A stretch of 64,000 nt of DNA, taken from contig NZ_BJNO01000007.1 of NCBI RefSeq assembly GCF_006539725.1, forward strand, positions 62,001-126,000, given 5' to 3'. The notes under the pieces were generated by a model. It was not told where the DNA came from and made no database searches. It saw only the letters and a list, made by a program, of their open reading frames with translations. Position numbers and translations under genes: made by a program. The stretch's first letter is position 1, and each line of letters opens with the position of its first letter. This document shows, piece after piece, positions 50,487 through 59,084 of this stretch. Source of the DNA: Klebsiella terrigena (lineage in GTDB: Bacteria > Pseudomonadota > Gammaproteobacteria > Enterobacterales > Enterobacteriaceae).

Positions 50487-51245
50487 TCAGTAGAGCAGTG
50501 AAATCTGTTTTTTCTTCGCCAGCGCCAGCAGGTCGTCGTCGGGACAGACGTCGCTGGCAATCACGTCAAAACGCGATAAATCGCCCATCCTCGCCGGCCT
50601 GACCTTACCGAATTTACTGTGATCCACCACCAGCACGTGGTAGCGCGCGCTGCTCATCGCCCAGTGCTTAACCGGCAGCTCCTCGAGGTTGTAGCAGGTC
50701 GCCCCCTGCTCGCAGTCAATGCCCGCCGCCGAGTAGAAGGCGATGTCCGGGCACAGATGGCTCAGGGTATCCTGCAGGCTCAGCGGCTTAAAAATTGCGT
50801 TGCTGGCGTGAAACTCACCGCCGCAGAGGATGGCCCGACAGTGGGGCTTTTCCTGCAGCGCAAGAAAGGTATTCAGCGAATAGCAGACGCCGGTAAACGG
50901 CAGGGCGTTATCAATCGCGTCAATGATCCACGGCGTGGTGGTCCCGCAGTCAAAAAAGGCCATCTGGTGGGCTTCAAGCAGGCCGGCTGCGTGGCGGGCG
51001 GCGCGGCGTTTTTCATCCACCAGGCGCGTCTTCTGGTCGCTAAGCAGGTAGTGCGTGGCGCTGCGCGGCTCGAGGACGATGTAACCGCCCAGCAGGACAA
51101 CGGGCCCATTATGGCCGTTCAGGTCGCGACGGATGGTCATTTCAGAAACGCCAAGCAGCGCTGCGGCTTCTTTTAGGTGAAGCTTATCGCTGCGCTTGAG
51201 TGCCTGAATAAGCTGGCTGATGCGTTCATCACGACGTGTTTCCAT
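50487..51245 (-). CDS. deoR: Deoxyribose operon repressor DeoR
   Basis: This 252-residue DeoR-family regulator is the same length as E. coli DeoR. It has an N-terminal helix-turn-helix (LHLKEAAALLGVSEMTIRRDLNG) and an ISOCOT-fold sensor domain. The effector signature FFDCGTTTPWIIDAIDN and the segment HVLVVDHSKFGKVRPARMG are present. It represses the deoCABD and nupG genes and is induced by deoxyribose 5-phosphate. Its targets are not in the window. Confidence 0.95.
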   Translation of the reverse strand: METRRDERISQLIQALKRSDKLHLKEAAALLGVSEMTIRRDLNGHNGPVVLLGGYIVLEPRSATHYLLSDQKTRLVDEKRRAARHAAGLLEAHQMAFFDCGTTTPWIIDAIDNALPFTGVCYSLNTFLALQEKPHCRAILCGGEFHASNAIFKPLSLQDTLSHLCPDIAFYSAAGIDCEQGATCYNLEELPVKHWAMSSARYHVLVVDHSKFGKVRPARMGDLSRFDVIASDVCPDDDLLALAKKKQISLLY

Positions 51246-51365
51246 AATCCCTCTAAGCTGAAATCGCCCTGCATTGGCAGGGCGTCAGTGGGCAATTTTA
51301 CCTGCCGGAAGGGGGTTAGTCACGCGTCTGCAATGCGCGCCGAACGAGGAGCCGCCCGGCGCGGG

Positions 51366-51959
51366 CTATTCGCGGACCCAGCCTTTGCGGATCGGCAGGG
51401 AGAAACAGAGGCGGTACAGGCGCTGCAGGTATTGATAGAGCGGACGGCCGCCGCTGTGCCACAGCAGCTGCGCGCCCAGGCAGCCGCACATGGCGGTCAG
51501 CAGGCCGCCGAGCATATCCATCGGCCAGTGCACGCCGAGATAGACCCGAGACCACGCGATAGCCGCCGCCGCGGCCAGGAGCGCGAGCCCGGAGCCCAGC
51601 CGATGCCAGAATAAGAAGGCCAGCGCGAAGGTAAAGCTGATGGTGCCGTGATTGCTGGGGAACGAGTTATTCGGCGAGTGGTGCAGGAACTGATAGCCGA
51701 CGTCGGCGGCAAAGGGGCGCTCGTGCGGGAAGAGAAGACCGAATATCCACGACAGCGTCAGGCTTATTGCCAGGGCCAGCATCACCTTAAATACCAGCTG
51801 GCGCTGATTCGGTCTCCATAGCCACAGCGCGGCCGTCAGTAGAGGAACAATCAAAATCAAATCTTTGGCGATCAGGGTGGCCAGCGTAATAGCCCACGAG
51901 GGTGAGGTGGGCGTGGCGTTGATCGCGGCGAACAGCGCGTAGTTGATATTTTCCAGCAT
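51366..51959 (-). CDS. ybjG: Undecaprenyl-diphosphatase YbjG
   Basis: This 197-residue PAP2-family membrane phosphatase regenerates undecaprenyl phosphate on the periplasmic face. The tripartite phosphatase motif is HERPF, FPSNHGT and SRVYLGVHWPMDML. About five membrane helices are predicted. It matches E. coli YbjG, which contributes to bacitracin tolerance and lipid-carrier recycling. It is divergent from mdfA. Confidence 0.94.
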   Translation of the reverse strand: MLENINYALFAAINATPTSPSWAITLATLIAKDLILIVPLLTAALWLWRPNQRQLVFKVMLALAISLTLSWIFGLLFPHERPFAADVGYQFLHHSPNNSFPSNHGTISFTFALAFLFWHRLGSGLALLAAAAAIAWSRVYLGVHWPMDMLGGLLTAMCGCLGAQLLWHSGGRPLYQYLQRLYRLCFSLPIRKGWVRE

Positions 51960-52283
51960 ACTTTCAGGCTCTTGGGGTCCGATAACAATAAGCCGCCCAC
52001 CTTAAGAGACGGAGGCGATGAATTAAAGCAGTATTGTCTTAATTATCAGCTTGTTATGATTTTTTTTCGGCTGGCATCTTTGCTAACACGCCGGCTGCAA
52101 TGAGTATAAGGCCTGTAACCTAATTGAAATATAAACGAAATATAGACAGGGATAATAAAAATTGCGCAGGGCGGGGGAGAGATGAAAGGTTGTGCTATTT
52201 TTTTAATTGTCACTCACAATTCACTATCTCCCCGGCAAGACTTTCATTAAACTTTGCGCGATTTTTTATAAATAAGAGATTTC
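51960..52283. other. ybjG-mdfA intergenic region, no gene seen
   Basis: These 324 bp are AT-rich (for example 52020-52080 and 52120-52150) and must carry the divergent promoters. I searched by eye for PhoP and PmrA boxes, known to act on ybjG in E. coli, and found no clear pair of half-sites. Confidence 0.4.
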
Positions 52284-53519
52284 ATGCAGAATTATTCGCT
52301 TTCAGGCAAACGCCTCGGACGGCAGGCGCTACTTTTCCCGCTGTGCCTGGTTTTATACGAATTCTCCACCTATATCGCCAACGACATGATCCAGCCGGGC
52401 ATGCTCTCGGTGGTCGCCGAGTTTCAGGTCGGTAATGAGTGGGTTCCAACTTCCATGACCGCCTACCTTGCGGGCGGAATGTTTTTACAGTGGCTGCTCG
52501 GCCCGCTGTCGGACCGTATTGGTCGCCGCCCGGTGATGCTGACCGGCGTCGTGTGGTTTATCGCCACCTGCCTGGCGACGCTGCTGGCCCAGTCCATCGA
52601 GCAGTTCACGCTGCTGCGTTTTTTACAGGGCATCAGCCTGTGCTTTATCGGGGCGGTTGGCTACGCGGCGATTCAGGAGTCGTTTGATGAGGCGATGTGT
52701 ATCAAAATCACCGCCCTGATGGCTAACGTCGCGCTGATTGCGCCGCTGCTCGGGCCGCTGGTCGGCGCGGCGTGGGTCCACATCCTGCCGTGGGAAATGA
52801 TGTTCGTGCTGTTTGCCGTGCTGGCGGCCATCGCCTTCTTCGGGCTGCAGCGGGCGATGCCGGAAACCGCCACCCGCATGGGCGAGAAGCTGTCGATGAA
52901 AGAGCTGGGCCGTGACTACGGCCTGGTGCTGAAGAATCTGCGCTTTGTCGCCGGGGCGCTGGCCACCGGTTTTGTCAGCCTGCCGCTGCTGGCATGGATT
53001 GCCCAGTCGCCGGTCATTATTATCAGCGGTGAGCAGGCGACCAGCTATGAGTACGGCCTGCTGCAGGTGCCTATCTTTGGCGCGCTGATTGCCGGTAATC
53101 TGGTGCTGGCGCGGTTGACCTCCCGCCGCACGGTGCGCTCGCTGATTATTCTCGGCGGCTGGCCGATTATGTTTGGCCTGCTGCTCTCCGCGGTGGCGAC
53201 GGTGGTGTCGACCCACGCCTATCTGTGGATGACCGCCGGGCTGAGCGTCTACGCCTTCGGAATCGGTCTGGCTAACGCCGGCCTGGTTCGCCTGACGCTG
53301 TTTGCCAGCGATATGAGCAAAGGGACGGTGTCGGCGGCGATGGGGATGCTGCAAATGCTGATCTTCACCGTCGGGATTGAAGTCAGCAAACATGCCTATG
53401 AGCTGGGGGGAAGCGGGATATTCAGCCTGTTTAACCTGCTAAGCGGCGTGCTGTGGCTGGCGATGATTATCTATTTTCTGCACGATAAAAGCGTCGGCAG
53501 CGGCCACGATCCGCAGTAG
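52284..53519 (+). CDS. mdfA: Multidrug efflux MFS transporter MdfA
   Basis: This 411-residue drug:H+ antiporter with twelve helices is close to E. coli MdfA (Cmr). The substrate/proton residues Glu26 and Asp34 are both present ([16 protein letters not shown]). The motif A loop reads [16 protein letters not shown], and the motif B Arg is in [13 protein letters not shown]. It exports cationic and neutral drugs such as chloramphenicol and tetraphenylphosphonium. ybjH, which follows mdfA in E. coli K-12, is missing here. Confidence 0.95.
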   Translation: MQNYSLSGKRLGRQALLFPLCLVLYEFSTYIANDMIQPGMLSVVAEFQVGNEWVPTSMTAYLAGGMFLQWLLGPLSDRIGRRPVMLTGVVWFIATCLATLLAQSIEQFTLLRFLQGISLCFIGAVGYAAIQESFDEAMCIKITALMANVALIAPLLGPLVGAAWVHILPWEMMFVLFAVLAAIAFFGLQRAMPETATRMGEKLSMKELGRDYGLVLKNLRFVAGALATGFVSLPLLAWIAQSPVIIISGEQATSYEYGLLQVPIFGALIAGNLVLARLTSRRTVRSLIILGGWPIMFGLLLSAVATVVSTHAYLWMTAGLSVYAFGIGLANAGLVRLTLFASDMSKGTVSAAMGMLQMLIFTVGIEVSKHAYELGGSGIFSLFNLLSGVLWLAMIIYFLHDKSVGSGHDPQ

Positions 53520-53533
53520 CCCATGCTAATAAC

Positions 53534-53562
53534 CCCGGGTGCGGCGCGACGCCTCACCCGGG
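53534..53562. repeat. REP-like hairpin between mdfA and ybjI
   Basis: The outer stem CCCGGGTG / CACCCGGG and inner GGCG / CGCC resemble a REP palindrome. It sits between converging genes and may also act as a terminator. Confidence 0.65.
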
Positions 53563-53568
53563 AGCGTA

Positions 53569-54381
53569 TCAGGCGAACGGCGCTTCGCGATTCAGCACCT
53601 TATCGATAATATGCAGCACCCCTTCCTCATTGTTATGTGGCGCATCGTAACCGGCAACGGCTTTTACCGGCGCGGCGGCGTTGGCCATGGCGTAGCCGAA
53701 TCCGGCGTGTTGCAGCATTTCAATATCATTCCCGCTGTCGCCAAAGGCGACGACCTGATGATTTTCAATCCCCCAGCGCTCCTGCAGGATGCGCAGGCCG
53801 TTGGCCTTGTGCACGCCGGGCATAATCAGATCGATGCTGCCATAGCCGGTGGCAACGGCGTTGACCATCTCGCCGAGCGCCGCATGCAGCTTTGGCTGCA
53901 TCTCGGGGATCAGATTATCGGGCACGTTAAGGCCAAACTTGAGGATCGCATCGTCGAGGTTATTAAAGTCATCCACCAGCTCAAGGCGGTGATAATACTT
54001 TGCCGCGACCGCTTTTAGCTCATCATTGTAGCGATTGAGCGTATAGGCGCTGCGCTTGCCGCAGGCGATAATTTCAATTTCCGGCAGCGTCTGCAGAAAG
54101 TCGATAACCGCGTGAAAGTGATCTTTCGGCATCTGGCAGTTAAATACGTCATCTCCGGCGTTGACCACCCAGCCGCCGTTTTCGGCGACGAAGGCAATCT
54201 CATTCGCCACTTCGGGGAAAAATGAAATCAGCTGGTAGTACTGGTTACCGCTGGCGACCACGAAGCGGATATCCTGCTCGCGCATCCGCCGATACTGGCT
54301 GAGGAAGCGCTGGCGATTATAGGTTTTGGCATCGCTTAAAAAGGTACCGTCCATATCTACCGCAATCAGTTTGATGCTCAT
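53569..54381 (-). CDS. ybjI: HAD-family phosphatase YbjI
   Basis: This 270-residue Cof-type HAD phosphatase has motif I DMDGTFLSD, motif II in [12 protein letters not shown] and motif IV AFGDSGNDIEML. E. coli YbjI dephosphorylates FMN and some sugar phosphates. It is clearly a paralogue of ybiV in the same window. Its start codon overlaps the ybjJ stop (TAATG), so it is translated from the ybjJ message. Confidence 0.94.
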   Translation of the reverse strand: MSIKLIAVDMDGTFLSDAKTYNRQRFLSQYRRMREQDIRFVVASGNQYYQLISFFPEVANEIAFVAENGGWVVNAGDDVFNCQMPKDHFHAVIDFLQTLPEIEIIACGKRSAYTLNRYNDELKAVAAKYYHRLELVDDFNNLDDAILKFGLNVPDNLIPEMQPKLHAALGEMVNAVATGYGSIDLIMPGVHKANGLRILQERWGIENHQVVAFGDSGNDIEMLQHAGFGYAMANAAAPVKAVAGYDAPHNNEEGVLHIIDKVLNREAPFA

Positions 54382-55583
54382 TAGCTGTTCTCCATGACAG
54401 GTTCAGGCTGCGGCTTAGCCACCGCACGAGCGACCAGAGCCGCCACCATGACCAGCCCCAGCACCACCATCATGGCGCTGCGCAGGCCGAAATGTTCGCC
54501 GAGGAAGCCCAGCAGCGGCGGCCCGACGAGGAAGGCGAGGTAGCCGGTGATGGCCACCACGCTGACGCGCTTCGGCGCATCCGGCCCGGTGTCGCTGGCC
54601 GCCGAAATGGTCAGCGGGAAACCGAGCGAAGCGCCAAGCCCCCAGAGCAGCACGGAGATCCCGGCGACCCATGGGTTATCAACAAAAATAATCAGACCAA
54701 TGCCCAGCGCGCCCATTACCGCACTGGCGCGCACCACCGTCACCCGGCTATAGCGGTCAATGAACCAGCCGCCGGTAAAGCGGCCAACGGTCATGCCGAG
54801 GGTGAATCCGGCGTAAATTAAGGAGCCGGAGGTTGGGCTAAAACCGTGGCCGTCCACCATCAGCAGCGGCAGCCAGTCGTTGGCGGAGCCTTCGGCAAAC
54901 GCCATTGCCAGCACCACGACGCCAATCAGCAGCAGCTGAACATCGCGCCAGACCGGCAGGCCTTTTTCACCCTGCTGAGCGGCCTCGGCGGCATTTTTCC
55001 CGGTACCATCGGGGATCGCGCGGATGGCGATCGCAATGGGCGCGATGGCGACCAGCGCGGCCAGCAGAATGTGCGGCGCGGCGGGCAGGCCAAAGCCGGT
55101 CACCGCCATGCCGATACCGGCGCCGATCAGGGTGCCGAAGCTGTAGAAGCCGTGCATCATCGGCAGCACGGTTTTATTCATTTCGCGTTCGACGGCGGCG
55201 CCTTCAACGTTGATGGCCACCTCTGCCGAACCGAAGCTGGCGCCAAAAATCGCCAGGCCGATGGCAAACAGGGTCGCCGAAGCGAACCACAGCGCGACGC
55301 TCAGCACCGCCATGCCCACCACCGCACAGGACATGGTGGTGCGAATCACCTTGCGGGTGCCGAAGCGCTTAACCAGCCACGCCGAGCAGAGAATGCCGCT
55401 CATGGAGCCAATCGACAGGCCAAACAGGACGATGCCCATTTCCGCCGTCGATAGCGCCAGCAGATCGCGAATGGCCGGCGTGCGCGTGGCCCATGAGGCC
55501 ATCAGTAATCCGGGGATAAAGAAGAACATAAATAGCGCCCATAGCCGAAGCTGGAGGGCTCTGCGGGAGTTTTGCGCTGTCAT
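54381..55583 (-). CDS. ybjJ: MFS transporter YbjJ
   Basis: This 400-residue twelve-helix permease is close to E. coli YbjJ from [11 protein letters not shown] to the C-terminal MENS. Characteristic segments are [41 protein letters not shown] and [18 protein letters not shown]. Its substrate is unknown. Its coupling to the FMN/sugar phosphatase YbjI suggests a common metabolite. The start at 55583 is chosen by homology, and a 22-codon extension into the operator region is rejected. Confidence 0.92.
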   Translation of the reverse strand: MTAQNSRRALQLRLWALFMFFFIPGLLMASWATRTPAIRDLLALSTAEMGIVLFGLSIGSMSGILCSAWLVKRFGTRKVIRTTMSCAVVGMAVLSVALWFASATLFAIGLAIFGASFGSAEVAINVEGAAVEREMNKTVLPMMHGFYSFGTLIGAGIGMAVTGFGLPAAPHILLAALVAIAPIAIAIRAIPDGTGKNAAEAAQQGEKGLPVWRDVQLLLIGVVVLAMAFAEGSANDWLPLLMVDGHGFSPTSGSLIYAGFTLGMTVGRFTGGWFIDRYSRVTVVRASAVMGALGIGLIIFVDNPWVAGISVLLWGLGASLGFPLTISAASDTGPDAPKRVSVVAITGYLAFLVGPPLLGFLGEHFGLRSAMMVVLGLVMVAALVARAVAKPQPEPVMENS

Positions 55584-55630
55584 CCGTAAACGCCAGTGAA
55601 GAGAAGATGCAGACAACACTAGCAAGTTTG

Positions 55631-55644
55631 TGTACATTTGTACA
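55631..55644. promoter_or_regulatory. Palindromic operator between ybjJ and rcdA
   Basis: TGTACA-TT-TGTACA is two self-complementary hexamers and lies 47 bases before ybjJ and 90 bases before rcdA. It looks like a TetR-family operator and is probably bound by RcdA itself. Confidence 0.55.
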
Positions 55645-55734
55645 TACACCGGATGGCCTTCAGGTTAGCGAATGTTTGGCCGTCGTTATCCCCATCATCA
55701 CCCGTGATGGGGGCGCAATTGAAAAGAGATAAAT

Positions 55735-56280
55735 ATGGCCCGTCGACCGAACGACCCCCAGCGTCGGGAGCGCATTTTGAACGCGACCCTGGACACGATT
55801 GCCGCCCACGGTATTCATGCGGTCACGCACCGCAAGATTGCCTGCTGCGCCGAAGTCCCGCTGGGTTCGCTGACCTACTATTTCAGCGGCATAGACGCGC
55901 TGATTGAGGAGGCGTTTTGCATTTTTACCGTCGAGATGTCCGCTCAGTATCAGCAGTTTTTTGCCGAGGTGAGCAGTCGCGATGAGGCCTGCGACGCTAT
56001 CGCCGAACTTATTTTTAGCGCCCAGGTAACCACCGCGCGCAACATGGAGCTGATGTATCAGCTGTACGCCTTCTGCAGCAGCCGTCCGGCGCTCAAGGCG
56101 GTGATGCAGAGCTGGATGCAGCGCAGCCAGCAGACGCTGGAGCAGTGGTTCGAACCGCAGACCGCCCGCGGGCTGGATGCGTTTATTGAAGGCATGACCC
56201 TGCATTTCGTCACCGACAGCGCGCCGCTGTCAAAAGAGGCGATTCGCCTGATGGTCGGCCGCCTGGCCGGGGAGGCGTAG
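55735..56280 (+). CDS. rcdA: TetR family transcriptional regulator RcdA (YbjK)
   Basis: This 181-residue TetR regulator has an N-terminal helix-turn-helix ([40 protein letters not shown]) and an all-helical ligand/dimer domain. It matches E. coli RcdA, an activator of csgD and several stress and biofilm genes. In E. coli the rybB small-RNA gene lies directly downstream on the other strand. Here the prophage begins at that point. Confidence 0.92.
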   Translation: MARRPNDPQRRERILNATLDTIAAHGIHAVTHRKIACCAEVPLGSLTYYFSGIDALIEEAFCIFTVEMSAQYQQFFAEVSSRDEACDAIAELIFSAQVTTARNMELMYQLYAFCSSRPALKAVMQSWMQRSQQTLEQWFEPQTARGLDAFIEGMTLHFVTDSAPLSKEAIRLMVGRLAGEA

Positions 56281-56414
56281 CGCCGCCGAAGATCTGTCTT
56301 TAGCTAAGAGAGCTTGTGCCCCGTTAGCGTAAAACTATGGGTAATAAACGGCATGGCGCACGCCGCCGTCGGCGCTGTAAAACAGCGGGGTCATTCAGGA
56401 TGGGGAATTTCAGG

Positions 56415-56444
56415 CAACAAAAAACCCATTTATGTAAATGGGTT
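56415..56444 (-). other. Probable attL core, rybB 3' end, and int terminator
   Basis: Read on the minus strand, ATGGGTTTTTTGTTG equals the 3' end of the small RNA RybB as I know it from E. coli. This is where rybB is expected next to rcdA. The stem AACCCATTTA / TAAATGGGTT directly before the T run makes a strong rho-independent terminator for int. The rest of RybB is absent here, as expected if the phage entered within the 3' end and the full gene is rebuilt at attR. Confidence 0.6.
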
Positions 56445-56503
56445 AATAAAAACAATGAGTTGTAAGATAATCAATAAGTTAGTTTGGTGGGGAAAGGTGG
56501 CGA

Positions 56504-57556
56504 TTACGGGGCATTGCCAACCGCTGCCGCCACTTTGCCGCCATTTGGCAGGGTAGCCAATGGGTTAAAGCGCAGCGCTGTTTCAAGGTGATCAGGGGCC
56601 AAGTGAGCATAGCGCATGGTCATTTTTATGTCGTGGTGACCAAGGATATTCTGAAGAGCAAGGATGTTACCGCCTGACATCATAAAGTGTGCTGCAAACG
56701 TATGGCGCAGAACGTGGGTAAGCTGACCGCGCGGCAGCACGATAGAAGTTTTCTCCATCACAGATAAAAACTGGAAGTAGCAGTCAGTAAAGAACTTGAA
56801 ACCGTCCAAGGCAATGATTTCCTCATACAACTCTTTGCTGATTGGAATGCTGCGGTTCTTTTTGCCCTTAGTCCTGACGAATGTGATCCGGTATTTTGTA
56901 ACCTGAGAACGAGTCAGGTTTACAGCTTCGCGCCAGCGGGCACCGGTACTCAGACAGATTTTGACAACCAGGGTGAGCAGGGGGCTTTGGCGTTTGCAGT
57001 CGCACAAAAGCTCAGTGATTTGTTCATGTGTCAGCCAGGCCATCTCTTTTTCTGCGATGGTAAATTTGCGCATGTTCTCCAGTGGGTTTGGCGCAGTCCA
57101 TTCTCCAAGTCGTGCCAGCTCGCTAAACACTCCGCTCATATAGCTTTGCTCAAGATTGATAGTTACCGGGCTGGCTCCTTTCTTCCATTTTTCGCTAAAG
57201 TAGATTTCACCCGTCAGGCGTTTATCTCGATAGTGCGCGAACATTTTGGATGTTAAATCAGTGGCGAGGGGATTTCCGAGAACATCGACCATCAGGATCA
57301 GCTTGTCGTGAACATGCTCGCCTGCGGTCAGAGATTTTCCGTGCAGCTTGTACCAGAGTTCTACGACATCTTTTAGCGTCCGACGGTCTACCGATTCGCC
57401 CAGCCAGGGTTTCGCCTCAGTCTCATCCATCATGTGCCGTTCAAACGCTAACGCTTCACCTTTAGTAGCGAATTGCCTACGCACGCGGCGTCCGCTACGA
57501 CCTGCGGGGTAGTATTCACAAATCCATTTTCCGGTGGTGAGTTTTCGTACTGACAT
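56504..57556 (-). CDS. int: P2-family tyrosine integrase
   Basis: This 350-residue site-specific recombinase has the P2-type N-terminus MSVRKLTTGKWICEYYPAGR..RRQFATKGEALAFE (arm-binding domain), a SAM-like core-binding domain and a catalytic domain. The catalytic residues are Arg in STGARWREA, Lys in RTKGKKNRS, His and Arg in HVLRHTF, His in LGHHDIKM and the Tyr nucleophile in MRYAHLAP. AGGAGGG lies upstream of the ATG at 57556. It is in the lysogenic (cI-strand) transcription unit, after the three-gene cassette. Confidence 0.95.
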   Translation of the reverse strand: MSVRKLTTGKWICEYYPAGRSGRRVRRQFATKGEALAFERHMMDETEAKPWLGESVDRRTLKDVVELWYKLHGKSLTAGEHVHDKLILMVDVLGNPLATDLTSKMFAHYRDKRLTGEIYFSEKWKKGASPVTINLEQSYMSGVFSELARLGEWTAPNPLENMRKFTIAEKEMAWLTHEQITELLCDCKRQSPLLTLVVKICLSTGARWREAVNLTRSQVTKYRITFVRTKGKKNRSIPISKELYEEIIALDGFKFFTDCYFQFLSVMEKTSIVLPRGQLTHVLRHTFAAHFMMSGGNILALQNILGHHDIKMTMRYAHLAPDHLETALRFNPLATLPNGGKVAAAVGNAP

Positions 57557-57635
57557 AAAAAATGCCCTCCTTTTGGAAAGCATTTTTACTGTATGTATAA
57601 ACAGTGTCAATGTATGATGTTAAGAACCTTATACA
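57557..57635. other. Short gap before int with a dyad
   Basis: The segment 57613-57640 folds as TATGATGT-TAAG..CTTA-T-ACATCATA and touches the end of the ASCH gene. No T tract follows, so it may be a recombination-protein or Cox-type binding region rather than a terminator. Confidence 0.35.
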
Positions 57636-58007
57636 TCATAGGTATCGGTATGACTGCGGTGCTGTTATGTTGTCACCTAATGAACTTAGCAAACGTGGTT
57701 GTTCATAGACTTTCAAATCACCGATCTTAATCGCAAAGGCTTTATCCCTGCTTTGAAAGTAAGAATCAAAGAATTGTTTACTGATACCCGCATAACGGCT
57801 GGTTTTTTTCCAGACATTGCTGGGTTTGTCTTCAATAACATCGGCAATATCGAACTCAGCAACGATCATCCCTACAGGCATTGTTGAATAAATAACCACA
57901 GATTTAACATCTGGATTTTTGAAGATTCCTTTTCTGAACTCAAACTTTTTTGTTCCATCAAGAATCTTTTCAACAAATTCAGGTTTAATTGACAATAATA
58001 CTTTCAT
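57636..58007 (-). CDS. ASCH-domain protein
   Basis: This 123-residue protein begins MKVLLSIKPEFVEKILDGTKKFEFRKGIF, the classic ASCH/PUA-like N-terminal pattern (beta strand, K-P-x-x-x-x-I-x-x-G-x-K-x-x-E-x-R). Strands follow in VKSVVIYSTMPVGMIVAEFDI. ASCH domains are proposed to bind RNA or modified nucleotides, and some are nucleases or reader modules. The start overlaps the end of the GNAT gene by 23 bases, so expression is coupled. AT-rich codon use differs from the phage core genes and suggests recent acquisition. The function is not known. Confidence 0.8.
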   Translation of the reverse strand: MKVLLSIKPEFVEKILDGTKKFEFRKGIFKNPDVKSVVIYSTMPVGMIVAEFDIADVIEDKPSNVWKKTSRYAGISKQFFDSYFQSRDKAFAIKIGDLKVYEQPRLLSSLGDNITAPQSYRYL

Positions 58008-59058
58008 CTACAGCACCAAGTTTAATAATGTTGTCAAATTCTCTGTCGGTTAATTTTAATACACCCCAATATGCTTGTGGGTTTAAACCAACGTCTTCTA
58101 TTAGTTTAGCACGAGTGATTCTTTTCGGTAAAGCAAGATTATATGTAAAACTTATAATATAGGGGTATTTCTTTGTTTTATAAAAACTTCTCAATTCTAT
58201 TTCGGTAAATACACTATACCGAGCACAGTATTTAATAAAATCTTGCTCTGTTGGGAATGAAAAAATATCTCTAACATCTTCTACAACACATAAAGATGTA
58301 GCAACAGAACGATAATGAGCTGGACCTTTTTTATCTGACGTTCGATAAATTACGAGAATGTCATGCATTTTTATATTTGCTACATCTTGCATGGCGCAGA
58401 TGTAAATTTTTCTTATACTGTTAGCGTGAGACACGTCAGTAATAATATCTGGTGATTCAGTTATAAGTTTTGAATCTGGGAATAGACGAGTATGAAAATC
58501 TGGATAAATAGATAGTAAGTATTTGTTTTCTTTATGTCTGTTGTTGATGAAGGGATAATCGGCAAGAAGGTCTCCAGTGAGATCATCTGTGCTCATTTCT
58601 CTTACTAAAACATTTTCAATACCGTTTTCGGATTCTTTTTTTCCGTATTTTATAAATCCATAATTTAAAAAAAGTTTAATCAGGTAATCATGCTTATCAA
58701 AAACTGTTACATATATATCGTTCACTTTTTCACTTAATGCGTGGTCAAATATTTTTTTCAAAAAACGTTGACCTCGCAATGTACCTTTCGTATTAAACTT
58801 AAAGGTCCCTATTTTGAGATGTTTTAAATCAGCCAATGAAGGGTTAACATCAGTAACCTCGCCATCTTCAATTTTGAGATACATGAATCCATCAATTGAA
58901 TCATCCTCATTGTAGAGCACGTATGCTTTTTCTCTTAGATCTTTTGCTTTTTTGTGAAACCATTCTACAAAACCAGCTTTATAGTCAACTTTCAATGAGT
59001 CAAAAAAAGCATCGTCAAAGTTTACTTCATTAAAACTAATGTGCTTTAAATTTTCCAT
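57985..59058 (-). CDS. GNAT-family acetyltransferase with C-terminal PUA-like domain
   Basis: This protein has 357 residues. Residues about 1-160 look like a GNAT fold: YVLYNEDDSIDGFMYLKIED, then KFNTKGTLRGQRFLKKIFDHAL as a variant acetyl-CoA loop, then KLFLNYGFIKYGKKESENG. The C-terminal half (HANSIRKIYICAMQD.. MHDILVIYRTSDKKGPAHYRSVATSLCVVEDV) resembles EVE/ASCH-type PUA-like domains and may recognise RNA or a nucleotide. The acetylated target is unknown. GGAG directly before the ATG at 59058 selects this start over the ATG at 59070. The gene overlaps the ASCH gene and follows the membrane-tail gene by about 26 bases. Confidence 0.7.
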   Translation of the reverse strand: MENLKHISFNEVNFDDAFFDSLKVDYKAGFVEWFHKKAKDLREKAYVLYNEDDSIDGFMYLKIEDGEVTDVNPSLADLKHLKIGTFKFNTKGTLRGQRFLKKIFDHALSEKVNDIYVTVFDKHDYLIKLFLNYGFIKYGKKESENGIENVLVREMSTDDLTGDLLADYPFINNRHKENKYLLSIYPDFHTRLFPDSKLITESPDIITDVSHANSIRKIYICAMQDVANIKMHDILVIYRTSDKKGPAHYRSVATSLCVVEDVRDIFSFPTEQDFIKYCARYSVFTEIELRSFYKTKKYPYIISFTYNLALPKRITRAKLIEDVGLNPQAYWGVLKLTDREFDNIIKLGAVDESIIVN

Positions 59059-59084
59059 TTTAATCTCCATGTCTCATTGAAAAG

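Noticed and set aside
57985-58007. Frameshift suspected between the GNAT and ASCH genes
   Set aside because: Both proteins have complete, sensible ends, and the 23-base overlap is compatible with normal translational coupling.
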